A DNA stretch of 64,000 bases, from assembly GCF_932276165.1 (NCBI RefSeq), contig NC_064008.1:67001-131000 (forward strand). Reading direction: 5' to 3'. The notes below the pieces were generated by a model. It saw nothing but the letters and a program-made list of their open reading frames with translations. It had not been told where the DNA came from and did no database searches. Shown in pieces: positions 37,318-47,700 of the stretch (its first letter is position 1; each line of letters starts with the position of its first letter). The translations under genes were made by a program, and so were the position numbers. The stretch comes from Plutella xylostella (Eukaryota; Arthropoda; Insecta; Lepidoptera; Plutellidae).

Positions 37318-37864
37318 CTGAGGAAAGAGAGATAGGTTAGTGTCTTCTGTGTGCTGTATTCAGACCAATATCTTTGGTGTGTTTATATTATTATCAGTGA
37401 TATGGCATTAAGAGTACCTATGGGCTATGCTTGCTTCTTGATTGTGGCTAGTGATGTAAGCCGAAAAACCCCTAAACCATTGAGGGTGATGAGTTCAGCA
37501 ATGGGTATAGTGGAAATGCTAATGTAACCTGGCTTCGATGTCTTTAAACCGGTAGCTGTTAGTAGTTGCATGACCAAGGCAGAAGATAGATTGTCTCCAT
37601 GGGGCCTCCAATGAGAAGGCATTTATACACCAGTAGATCCTATATTTATCTTCTTACTGTGAACTAGGATTAGCTAGACTAGGATTTATCAATGTCGTGA
37701 AAGGATAAGCCAGCCAGATAAGAGACAATCTCCCACTTCATGCGCCTCCCACAACCCTCCAAAGAAGGCGCGTACATACCAGGCCGCGTCACTTGCTTTT
37801 CAAATATGACGTAATTTGAAAGAATCTGTCAGGTTGTCAGTGGTGGTACGATAGCAGTACATAC
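37318..37864 (-). other. Rx intron (547 bp)
   Basis: Bounded on the minus strand by the donor G|GTATGT at 37864 and an acceptor ending CAG at 37318. It splits a glycine codon in phase 1. It contains nothing recognisable. Confidence 0.8.
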
Positions 37865-38033
37865 CAGGCAGTGCCGTCAGCAGCGGCGGCGCGAGCCACG
37901 GGTCGACGGGCAGCCCGAGCCCGGCGCCCAGCCGCCCCAGCGCGCCGCCGCACCCGTACTCCGACAGCCCCAGCCTGGCTGCCTCCATCTTCTCCTGCCG
38001 ACGCCACTTGGCTCGCCGGTTCTGGAACCACAC
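37865..38033 (-). CDS. Rx: Rx homeobox gene, exon with homeodomain recognition helix
   Basis: The exon begins after CCTTCCAG with VWFQNRRAKWRRQEK, the recognition helix of a Q50 paired-like homeodomain; the glutamine of WFQN is residue 50. It continues MEAARLGLSEY, a glycine/leucine-rich linker and LPVDPWLAPPLLTALPG. The LPVDPWL-PPLL-ALPG block is characteristic of Rx/rax proteins, the transcription factors of eye-field and anterior brain development. The exon is 169 nt, so it enters in phase 0 after homeodomain residue 46 and leaves in phase 1, consistent with the exons on either side. Confidence 0.94.
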
Positions 38034-38087
38034 CTGGAAGGGGAGAGGGGAGAGTAAGAGACGGTTATAATATAAACAAACTATAGG

Positions 38088-38212
38088 CAGCTGTAATATA
38101 GGTATCGGACAGCTGATATATAATATAACTGTCCTTACCAGCCAGGAATCGACCCGGGACTTTTGGCTTTCAGTCAGGGTCACTAACCACTACACCTCGG
38201 TAGTCGATGGTT
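38088..38212 (-). mobile_element. SINE copy next to the Rx exon
   Basis: On the minus strand it has an A-box-like GGTGTAGTGGTTAGTGACC and a B box GGGTCGATTCC, then a short tail ending in the family word ATCAGCTGTCCGATACC. It starts only about 55 bp upstream of the exon acceptor at 38034, so it lies where a branch point or pyrimidine tract could be affected. Confidence 0.7.
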
Positions 38213-38725
38213 GAAAAGAATATGGGAGAAAAGTTGTGGCTAGAGCTGAAATTGCTGGGCGCTGACAGAGAAAGATGGAAACGAATGTTGTTAGCTGACT
38301 CCCCCTCGGAGAACATAGTCGTGAGCATAATTATGATGAATCGCATGAATGTTGTTAGCACCAGTTTTCTTGGACGAGTAACGGGAAAGAAGGAAAAGAA
38401 GACAAAGGATTCAGTCCCTTTAAAAGTTAGAGCAATAATGTTGCTCCTGTTTTTTAAAGCCCCATTTTTTGTACAAATGCTGTACTTTGCATTAAATATT
38501 TCGTGGTTAGAGTTCATACCATGATTCACATTGACAATAAACTTTAAAAGTTCAAACACAAAAATACATTCTGCAGGTTAACAGTCCTCTGTGACTTTTG
38601 CAAATACGATTCATCCTTCGAAGTAATAACACGAAAATTGTTTGGCAAAAAAGAAAAACTCCGTTCTACACAACTAGCACTTATCACGACATAGAAGCAG
38701 ACACATCGAGGGTGCCATGTGGAGG
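38213..38725. other. Rx intron sequence, nothing recognised
   Basis: Overlapping open frames on both strands (38207-38524 and 38170-38559) show no conserved motif, so I call no gene. Confidence 0.45.
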
Positions 38726-38730
38726 GAAAC

Positions 38731-39236
38731 TGTTCGCGACAATCGATAGATAGAGTAGATAACTCGCGAAGGTTCTGGAACATTCTATCACTTTCCAGTA
38801 GTTTCGATAAAATTCTAGAAGGATTAGTATGGATTCAATAGATCTACAATAGTCTGGAAGCTTCTAGAACAATAGTTAGAGAATGTTCCACAACGTCCGC
38901 GAACTTTCTAGATGCTAAGTTAGGTACTTAAAGTTAGTAGATAAGTATAGAGTGTTTATACCTACTTAGTAATAATAATAATAAATAGTGTGACCTCGGG
39001 TATCTCTGGAACTTTCGGGAAGATCGCTCGCCGGCCTATATAAAGCGAGGTGTCTGGCGCACATTAAGTTCAGTTTTATAGTAACAGTCGAACAGTTCAG
39101 TTTAATAGTAAGACTCGAATAGTGAACATCTCCAGAGATCCTCGAAGTGAATAGTTATAGTAATACTGGTGTTTTCTTTCAAGATAGTACCATCCGGCAT
39201 TCGTAATAGTTGTGAGTCGTGTCGAAGGGGCTCACA
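38731..39236 (+). repeat. 5' LTR (506 bp)
   Basis: Contains a TATA element TATATAAAG at 39037-39045 and an initiator-like TTCAGTT with its A at 39072, so U3 is about 340 bp and transcription would start near 39072. It ends in CA at 39236. Its last ~70 bp hold all four differences I see from the 3' LTR. Confidence 0.9.
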
Positions 39237-39309
39237 TTTATGGTCCTTTGAGCCGGAGAGTTATAGTTGAGCCGGCATTCGTATTAGTTCGTGAAGTGAC
39301 CTTACATTT
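39237..39309 (+). other. Leader with duplicated primer-binding region
   Basis: Directly after the LTR the leader reads TTTATGGTCCTTTGAGCCGG, the likely primer-binding site. A related block (CCGGCATTCGT...ACATTTATGGTC) recurs 70 bp downstream and supplies the ORF's start codon. The first ATG at 39240 runs into a stop after three codons. Confidence 0.6.
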
Positions 39310-40761
39310 ATGGTCATTCGTGCATCCGGATTGAAAGAAAAGAAGATGCCTGTAACGAGGTCTCAGAAGTCGTACGCAGTGAAGAGGACTACGGACGAGA
39401 AATCTGCCGTCTCCACGACGAGATCTGCAGATGCAACGGAGTACGCATCGGCATTGGGTGCAACCACAGGAGGTACATCAGGTCCACAACCGCCGTCAGA
39501 GCCGACGACGGAGACGCTGCACCCTCCATTGTTGCTACCCTCCCCTATAGTCGTTGCCGGTGTCACAACTGCCGTTGCCCCCGCCGCCGCAGTCAGCGCT
39601 GCAATAGATAGTGTCGAGTCAACATCGGCAAATCAGGGAAGATCACGTCTTTCATGTTCGTCGCGCTCCACTGCTTCTCGTGCACGGCGAAGAGAATTGG
39701 CCCAGGCTCGATTGGAACTTCTCGAGCGACGAAAAGAGGCGGCCATAGCTAAAGCTGAGGCAGCTATGTTTGATGTCGAATTGGCTGCAGCCAAGGTTGC
39801 CGTGCTAGAGGAGGACTCGGAAGAGGAGCAAATAGAAGGAAGTGTCTATGAGTCTAGATCGTCGAAGAACGGAACTTCACATCCACCAAGTTTATCACGC
39901 CCCATTGATTCTCGTGCACGGCGCAGAGAATTACAGGCCCGCTTGGAACTTCTTGAGCAACAAAAGAAGATGGCTAAAGCTAACGCTCTGGTGGCCATAG
40001 CTGCAGCTAAAGCTAAAGCTGAGGAAGAAGAATTAAAAGCTGAATTGGCTGAAGCCAAGGTCGCTGCACTAGAAGAAGAGATAAAACAAGCACGGGTTCG
40101 GAGAAATACACTCGCACGCGCATCGCAAGACGTCACCACGTGCCAAGTCCTGCCTGAACCTGCGAGAAATGTTGTCGCCAGCGGAGTTACGCCTGAACCT
40201 GCGGAAGTAGTCGTCGCCAGTGAAAACCGGCTGGAGCCACAGCGGAACGAACCGCTGCAGGGAAATAGAGTGGCTCTTGTAAATAGTGTCACATCGACAA
40301 GTGAGCCAGTTAGTACTGAAAGTGAGCGGCCTACGCAGCCGCCCCCAGCTGAAGTCGTCGGAGCACTCACGCCATCCATAGACACGATTGAAGATCGTAG
40401 TCTAGAGAATCGTAGGATGAGTGTGAGTGCCATAAAAACGGTTCATCTCCCCACAGAATTCAATCCGACAGATAGTGAGATAGATCGGCATGCGCTGCCG
40501 TTTCTGGCGGACAAACCAAAGGGTTTACCGGCGGGAGAGACCGAACTGCTGTGGAAAGTAGTGTCCAACAGCAAGTGTGACTCAGCAGTAAGACGACTGG
40601 ATCTCCTAGAGAAGAGATTGACAGGAAACTTATGGACACGTTGGATGAATAAATATCTGCGAGACTCTCAGCGACGTGACGGAGTCATGAATCCTGCGGC
40701 TGCCTGCCACGGAGATGACCGAGGAGCTGCCCATCGACGAAGATGTCGCGACCGCGGATAG
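39310..40761 (+). CDS. Gag-like ORF fused to a BEL/Pao pol C-terminal remnant
   Basis: A 483-codon ORF from ATG at 39310. Residues 1-120 are basic then Ser/Thr/Pro/Ala-rich. Residues 124-170 and 202-262 are two related charged coiled-coil blocks, each opening SRARRREL and containing ARLELLE. Residues 265-380 are low complexity. Near residue 440 the protein reads LWTRWMNKYLRDSQ, which resembles the W-R-W-x-x-x-Y-L motif at the end of BEL/Pao polyproteins after the integrase (DUF5641-like). The ORF therefore seems to join gag to the polyprotein end across a large deletion. The last ~25 residues are in a different frame from an open stretch that runs to the LTR, which suggests a small frameshift. 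There are no zinc knuckles and no enzymatic motifs. Not a host gene. Confidence 0.72.
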   Translation: MVIRASGLKEKKMPVTRSQKSYAVKRTTDEKSAVSTTRSADATEYASALGATTGGTSGPQPPSEPTTETLHPPLLLPSPIVVAGVTTAVAPAAAVSAAIDSVESTSANQGRSRLSCSSRSTASRARRRELAQARLELLERRKEAAIAKAEAAMFDVELAAAKVAVLEEDSEEEQIEGSVYESRSSKNGTSHPPSLSRPIDSRARRRELQARLELLEQQKKMAKANALVAIAAAKAKAEEEELKAELAEAKVAALEEEIKQARVRRNTLARASQDVTTCQVLPEPARNVVASGVTPEPAEVVVASENRLEPQRNEPLQGNRVALVNSVTSTSEPVSTESERPTQPPPAEVVGALTPSIDTIEDRSLENRRMSVSAIKTVHLPTEFNPTDSEIDRHALPFLADKPKGLPAGETELLWKVVSNSKCDSAVRRLDLLEKRLTGNLWTRWMNKYLRDSQRRDGVMNPAAACHGDDRGAAHRRRCRDRG

Positions 40762-40773
40762 TTCAGCTACAAG

Positions 40774-40790
40774 AGCTGCGGCGGGAGTAA
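40774..40790 (+). other. Putative polypurine tract
   Basis: GCTGCGGCGGGAGTAA lies directly before the 3' LTR. It is purine-rich but short and interrupted, so it is a weak candidate for the plus-strand primer. Confidence 0.35.
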
Positions 40791-41296
40791 TGTTCGCGAC
40801 AATCGATAGATAGAGTAGATAACTCGCGAAGGTTCTGGAACATTCTATCACTTTCCAGTAGTTTCGATAAAATTCTAGAAGGATTAGTATGGATTCAATA
40901 GATCTACAATAGTCTGGAAGCTTCTAGAACAATAGTTAGAGAATGTTCCACAACGTCCGCGAACTTTCTAGATGCTAAGTTAGGTACTTAAAGTTAGTAG
41001 ATAAGTATAGAGTGTTTATACCTACTTAGTAATAATAATAATAAATAGTGTGACCTCGGGTATCTCTGGAACTTTCGGGAAGATCGCTCGCCGGCCTATA
41101 TAAAGCGAGGTGTCTGGCGCACATTAAGTTCAGTTTTATAGTAACAGTCGAACAGTTCAGTTTAATAGTAAGACTCGAATAGTGAACATCTCCAGAGATC
41201 CTCGAAGTGAATAGTTATAGTAATACTGGTGTTTTCTTTTAAGTTCGTACCATCCGGCAGTCGTAATAGTTGTGAGTCGTGTCGAAGGGGCTCACA
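40791..41296 (+). repeat. 3' LTR (506 bp)
   Basis: Same length as the 5' LTR and identical to it by eye, except for four substitutions in the last ~70 bp (region 41239-41269). The ORF-side coding sequence appears to have run a few codons into this LTR before a stop in an alternate frame. Confidence 0.9.
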
Positions 41297-41301
41297 GAAA
41301 C

Positions 41302-43083
41302 CGACACATAAATATCGAGGATCCAAACTTCACCAAAGAACAAAATAGTCGTAATTGATGTGACGCCATCCATAACATGCTACCAGCATAATTTGACCTC
41401 CAGTTCTCCACCAGCTAAGGTTTTTGACAGGTCCCAAACTGATAGTTGTGTGATCTATTAACCAGAGTTAGCGGAACTCTAGATCGTTGGGAATGGCGGT
41501 TGTGTAGAGGTCAAGCAAAGGTGGTCGCATTGTCACCGTCTATTAAAGTATCAAACTTCCACTGTCAAAGCTATAAAAGTTGTAACGAAACGAAAATGCT
41601 TCGACGATAAATCAGACGCTTCGGTTGATGGTACGGGAGCTGCACAATTCATACTGTATAAAAGTACCTTAAAAATTGTAAAAAAATGGCTTTTAGACAG
41701 TCCTGACCACTGAATAACAGGATTCACATCCTATCTGTGGGACGTAACGGCTGTAAGTTTTTGGCATTAGTTATCAATCTAAAGTGGGCCTGTCAAGTAT
41801 CGCTTAGTTTGGAAATTGTTACTATCTGCTCTGAATACAGAGCTCATAACCCATTTATTTATTTATTATAATATTCGAAATAAAGCACTGAATGCTAAAA
41901 GCGTGATGATGTTGATGACCTACATAATAATAATATAGGACTATTAAGTTTTTATATTATTTCTTTTATTAATTTGTATTTGCATGTTTTGGTGTGTGAT
42001 GTTTGCCACTGAATATTTTGTATCTTTACTCCTGGACTATCCCAAAAACCAGACAGAACACAAGCGAGCTACAATAAAGTATGCAACACGAATGATACCC
42101 GACACAACACCAGTTTGCAAGCAAAAACTTACCTTGATGTCATGTGGATAGAGTTCGCTTTAGAATGAACATGATACGTGTTGATACTGAGTGTGAAATG
42201 AGACAATGTTTTGTAAAGGGTGCATTCTGATAACTGAATTAATAAAATAATTTCAACTAAGACACAAGTTAAATTACAGTTGACAATGTACTTTAATATT
42301 GCAGATGGCGTGATTCAACTAGTCTTTTCCGTTTAGAAGAAATTTGGTGCAATTTTCACTGGAACCTTATGATTGATCGTGGGTGTATAAAATATTTTTC
42401 GAGACTTTTTTGGTTTTTCTAAATTAGTACATACTTTTAGCGGGTTTTCTATATTGGTTATTATTTTAGTATCACCCTGTATAAGTACAGTAGTATGGCG
42501 CGTGACAAAGACATGGCAACATGTAGGTTCATCGGACGAGACAAGAAAGCTCGATTTTGAAGCTTCAAGCTTACTGTTCCAGAACTTTATTATGCTGAAT
42601 GTATTTTACTATGAAATTGACTATTTGAAGGATGATAATTATGGAACGTATTACAATGTTAAACTAATATCTTAATATGTAGGTACATCACACACACCGT
42701 CTTTCATCCGACTCTAAACTAGACGGAGCCTGTAATAGAGGCATCGGACAGCTGATATATCTGCACAGACTAACTGTTAGAATCAGTTATTGAAGGTTAC
42801 CTTAGTTCAGTAACTGATGATAGGAGGATAAACTTATATACTGAAAATTATACGAAATATCCAGCAGTGGGCGGTTACGACCATTAAACCTATGAACAAT
42901 TCATTTTGAACTTGGCCAACAGCAAGTTTTTTAATCAACCATTAACTTTGAATGGCGTTTATAAAACCGGCTAGTCCTAACTATGGTAGTTTGTCATAAG
43001 TTATCGCGCGACGTGACGAGAGTGAGCTATGGTGTCGCCCCGTGCCACTCTGTCCTCGGCTAGACACGCACGCACACACACAC
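41302..43083. other. Rx intron sequence
   Basis: No gene. A SINE tail remnant lies at 42675-42765 on the minus strand (ends ATCGGACAGCTGATATATC). A segment near 42300-42370 (GCAGATGGCGTGATTC...TCACTGGAACC) has a diverged relative near 55241-55310, so it belongs to a dispersed repeat of unknown type. Confidence 0.5.
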
Positions 43084-43330
43084 ACATAAACATATCTACA
43101 CACAGGGATAAACGCATATTGCTATTATGAATGGTTTAAAATATTTACTGTGAAAGTGTGGTAGTTTTTCCTTCTTTCACGCCAGCAGATGTGAATTTAA
43201 AATACATATAAACATACGCACACAAACACAGGGATAAACGTATATTATTATTATGAATGGTTTAAAATATTAACTGTAAAAGTGCGGTACTTTTTCTGTC
43301 TCTCACGCCAGCAGATCTGAATTGAAAGAT
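43084..43330. repeat. Tandem duplication of a ~125-bp segment
   Basis: The block CACAGGGATAAACG through CACGCCAGCAGAT occurs twice in direct orientation, starting at 43101 and again at 43227 (offset 126). Many point differences between the copies suggest an old duplication. A (CA)n tract precedes it. Confidence 0.8.
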
Positions 43331-44269
43331 TTTTTGGCAATGAAGAAAGATCTAACTAACACTGGCACGAAATAGGCTACTAGCTACTATAGCTGAAGCT
43401 AGATAAAAACGTTAATGCATTGAATATTTTATTGCCAAAATCTATTAAAATGCTTCCACTATTGGTGTAATATACTTGTGAAAGTCCCTAAACTTACACA
43501 TTGCATAAATTGAAGATGAAAGCTTACCTTTAGCTAAAATAAAACACATAATAACCCTCAAAAGGCAAGTCAAAGAATGAACTGTAGTAGCAGTGCCATC
43601 GTAAAACTTGTAACTGGCGAATAAAGACAACGAAACTCATTGAATGTCTGCTAACAGCTCACCCGAGCTTACTGCTTATTGCCTGATTAGCGACAAACAA
43701 CCTATTAACGTTGTTCGTGCGAAACTTTTGAAAAGGTGAGACCACACTCGTCCGAACTTCCTCAAAATACCTCAGTAGGTTTTGTCTTTATTTTTGTCTT
43801 ATGTTTTTTTTTTATTATTATTAAATTCTTTATTGCACAAAATATAAATATGTACATAGGCGAACTTAATGCTAACAGCATTCTGTTCCAGCTAACTTTT
43901 TTAAATATTATTTTAAGTGTTTGGTTCTCTTTGCGAATCTTTTATGTATACCGATAGGATACGCTGTAACTGTGTAATAATTATATTTCTAATGTTTGTT
44001 GTAATTTTCTATATGTGTAATTGTGCAATAAAGTGTTCAATATGTGAGTTGTAGTTGTTTCTGAACCAGTTCATTCCATTCACGCAATCTGTAGCGTGGG
44101 AACCGCCTTATAGTTACACACGTGTTTTACTTGTAAGTCAGTAAGTGCTATTTTATCTATATGAACTACTTATAACATAACAGTTGTAAGGAGTCAAAAA
44201 ATGTAGTAAATGACGTACGATCTACGTAAATCTCGCTCGGTTGAGTGTGGTGGAACCTGCCCGGCACAA
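43331..44269. other. Rx intron sequence
   Basis: No gene. The segment 43805-43925 (TCTTTATTGCACAAAA...GGCGAACTTAATGCTAAC) resembles a very common lepidopteran dispersed 3'-end repeat. I base this on recollection of the family, so confidence is low. Confidence 0.4.
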
Positions 44270-44757
44270 GCCAGCGTCACGCGAGCAAGTCGCGCGAAGG
44301 GTGTTTTTAATACGGTGCGGATTTCCATCACGCATGCGGGATCGCATGCCATTTTCCCGCGTCCCGCGTGCGTATTCCACGCATTAGTATTTGTATGAAA
44401 ATAATACTTTTGACGGCACCGTAACTAAGGCAGTAGTGAAGCTGCTTCCGAAGCTTGGGGCTGCGAGTGCGAATTTCGCCCAGGGCAAACATTTTTGTGT
44501 GATGAGCACTTGTGTTTGCCTTGTGTCTGGTGTCGTTTATCTATTTAATATGTATATATATCTATGGATTTGTGTAGATATATCAGCTGCCCGACACCCA
44601 TGTCACAGGTTCTGCCTAGTTTAGGGTCGGATGGCCGTGAGTGAGATGTCCCCACATATTTATATTTTTTTACTTGCGGGTGTCACGCATGCAATCCCGC
44701 GTGCGTGATGAAATCTGCACGACATTAAAAACAGCCGAACACGGCTCGCGCCGCCGC
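44270..44757. mobile_element. GC-rich foldback element with nested SINE tail
   Basis: Long imperfect inverted arms: 44297-44350 (GTGTTTTTAATACGGTGCGG, then TCACGCATGCGGGATCGCATG) and 44688-44738 as their inverse. Weaker pairing extends outward into GCGCGAG words. A SINE tail on the plus strand (44561-44660, with TATCAGCTGCCCGACACCC and GATGTCCCCACATA) sits inside, so the SINE probably inserted into the foldback later. No target duplication could be fixed. Confidence 0.6.
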
Positions 44758-47700
44758 GGCTCGTAAATTATAAATAAAACTTCTTATTAATTGGTGGAGT
44801 GCGTGTTTCTGCGACTGTTGGCTTTTTCTGTCGGCTCGTTTTCTTCACTGATGCATTATAATTTCTAGTTGAACGTTGTTGTTGAGTTCCGTTTAAAAGT
44901 TTTGTTAAGTATTCTATTTTATGTGTTAATGTATCTAAAGAGAGTCTCATTTGTTGGTCTTTGTAAATAAAAAATGTGTTAGTGATAAATAAATTTATGA
45001 ATAAAGCTTATACTTACTGTACGTTATGCGTTGCCGTTATATAATTTAACATTATTAAACTGTTTCTACTCACAACAATTCATTAGTTGCTTATGGGTTA
45101 CACCGTTACACGTCAACTGAATACATTATACCTAAGTTTACTTATTAGTTTACCTATTACGAATGCGTTGATTTAATTTTGCATTTAGTAACAAATGCAG
45201 CTTTTTATCTTGATTATTTTTAGTTGTTCGTAAAACTATACGAGAGGTAATATCAAATAGCAAGTATTATAACAGCGGTGTGATAGGAATCAACAGGCGG
45301 GTTGGTAGGGTCGGTCGATATTGTAATAAGTTATCAAATAAAATACAGACTTCATACAATAGATACCACCCGTGGTGTCGCTTTAAAGTGCATCCAATGT
45401 AATTACTGGTGTAGTTGCGAATACTATGTTATTATTTTTATTTCGTTTTTATATGTGGCCGCTATAGGCACCAAAAACTTCACATTCGTTAGACGATATC
45501 ACGTATTTCGTGACATTTATTTACTTTAAAATCAAGGTTTAAATAGGTTTTTTTTTACAATTTATTTTATGTTAAATAGGTACGTTACGTTAGTTTAGTT
45601 TTAATATTAGGTTTGATGGTATTTTTATTTAGACCACATCTCACATCACGACATGTTTATAACAGGTAGGTACTTACAGATAAAATAAAGCTGGAAGACA
45701 ACCTTTGAGAAGATACAAATTCAGGTTCACAATAAATATCATTATTTTGCCAACATTCGTGCAACAAAACAAATTAACAAGCCCGCCCCACCAACTGTTC
45801 AAATTAAAAAAAGAAACGTCACATTTCAAATAAAGAACCTCGCGAAATGTGACAGATGTCAGATTTGCGCTCCGAATGCCGCGCGCTGATTGGTCTACCC
45901 CTATTCGTTTATCTCGAAGTCAATTCAGTGCTTGGTATAATGCAATTGTTGTTATAGTTGGAGGGTTTTTAGCTCTAATGGAGTGTCAAATTGACAATGA
46001 TGGCAGAAAAATGAGTGATTGTTTTGTTATTGAATTTAGTTTGTTTTGATGGAAAACGGTTTGCTCCATGCTCCATTTAATTCAAGCAGAAAATAGGTTA
46101 CTTTTTTACACGAAAACTCAAAGTAAACGAGCTAAAAGTTCGTTATAAAGAAAGTTCATGAGTAATTAGACGTTTGATGGTTATCCGCGTAAGTTATACG
46201 GCGGTTAAAGCTGCTACAAATTATAATTATTAGTAAACTAAGTACTGGCCTGACCCGAGTCCATTTGTCACACATAACTCTTGATAAGGAATGAATGAAG
46301 ACACTATTTATAAGAAAAATCACGATGTAGTGCAGTAATGAACTCAGAACATGATATCAACGACTTTCATTTATCAGCATCATAGCGTATTTTATTAAAT
46401 AAATAATCTCTTTTATAATTATATACCTACCTTCCAGCTAGTTCTAAGTGACGAGGTAAGCTTCATAGTCGTTATTTTATTATTATTCAATAAATAAGAA
46501 AAAAAATGTACTTATTATAAGTTCAGTTTCTCACCTGGGTAAATCTATGAAATCATGTGCAAGTGACTTTACGGTAATTTTCTAAGGTAAGGAAAGTTGT
46601 TTAGAATGTAAACTAACAAAAGACCCTTCATAGAAGAAATGGTACTTACAACTGCAAGTATAAAATATTACTTAATTAAGTATAATTTGGGCATTGTTTA
46701 CAGTGTGCAGTACATGGCTTGAAAGTTGAAACATCACTCGAGCGAGTGGTTTAGTTTCATTAACATTCCTTAGTTTCTAGTGGTTTCGATGAGGCAGTAT
46801 AATGTTAGCCATGTTAGGGCGATATGAATGACTGAATGAATGAAAGTACGTAGTTGGTGGTAGGGAATGTTATTAGGTAGAACTTAGCCGATCTGGCTGT
46901 AGATATTGTATAAATTAATTATGAATATTATTTAATTTGGCGTAGCAGTCAGGTCCAATAATGATAAAACCATTCGGCCGTCTATGTACCTATCTAAAAG
47001 GTATCTAATAACGCAACTATCGAACAATAAATACGAACAATAAAAATATTTCAGACAGGCATACAGGTAGGTAGGACTGGCGGAAAAAATATGCAGACGG
47101 TATTCGGCCAAAAAAAGACAAAACACGTCTATTCCATTTTCACTTTCAATTAATATTCCAATATTGGCGAGTCGTCTTGTCGCTGTCTGTCGCCCGTCGC
47201 CGTCAATAACCGAGTGCAAAACTACCTATAAGGGTGCCAACTGGCGGGCAACGACATGAGTTTGCTGCAGACGTGTCGCGAGACGTCACTACTGAGCCTC
47301 TGTACGGGTTTTGCAATTTACGAAAACGAAAAAAGATTAGGTTGTTTTTTGTCATCTGCATACATCAGATATCTATCAAAAGTTTCACGGTAGTTTCCTC
47401 TAGAGGAGCCATTTCGTATTCGAGAAAACGTTAGCTTTTATTGTTTTTAACAAACTATCAAACTTGTAGGTACTAGACGCACATGTTTTTATGGGAATGA
47501 AAATTTTATGCAATATACAGTCGTTCGTCATTGTTAACAGTGGTGACGTTACGACATGTCGTCCGCCGCCAATTTGCACCTTTACCGCGTGGAACAAAAA
47601 GTAGTGTGACACGGAGTGAGGAGCGATGACGTGTTGCGGCTGCAGTTGTAAACTGAATTGAAAGAATATCGCGAAAACGTGAGGGTTGGAAAATATTGTG

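Larger units (their letters stand above)
38731..41296 (+). mobile_element. Internally deleted BEL/Pao-type LTR retrotransposon
   Basis: Two 506-bp LTRs (38731-39236 and 40791-41296), each starting TGTTCGCGAC and ending GGGGCTCACA, enclose a 1.55-kb interior. The 5-bp target duplication GAAAC is intact on both sides (38726-38730 and 41297-41301). The LTRs differ at only 4 positions that I can see, so the insertion is recent. The interior has one ORF, gag-like at its start and resembling the end of a BEL/Pao polyprotein at its end. Protease, reverse transcriptase, RNase H and integrase core are missing. The element is antisense to the host Rx gene. Superfamily assignment rests on the gag style, C-terminal motif and 5-bp TSD, and is an inference. 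Confidence 0.88.

Noticed and set aside
37871..38086. Plus-strand Ala/Arg-rich ORF
   Set aside because: Antisense shadow of the GC-rich Rx exon.
38170..38559. Overlapping open frames of over 100 codons on both strands
   Set aside because: No conserved motifs; partly within a SINE; both lie within an intron without splice support.
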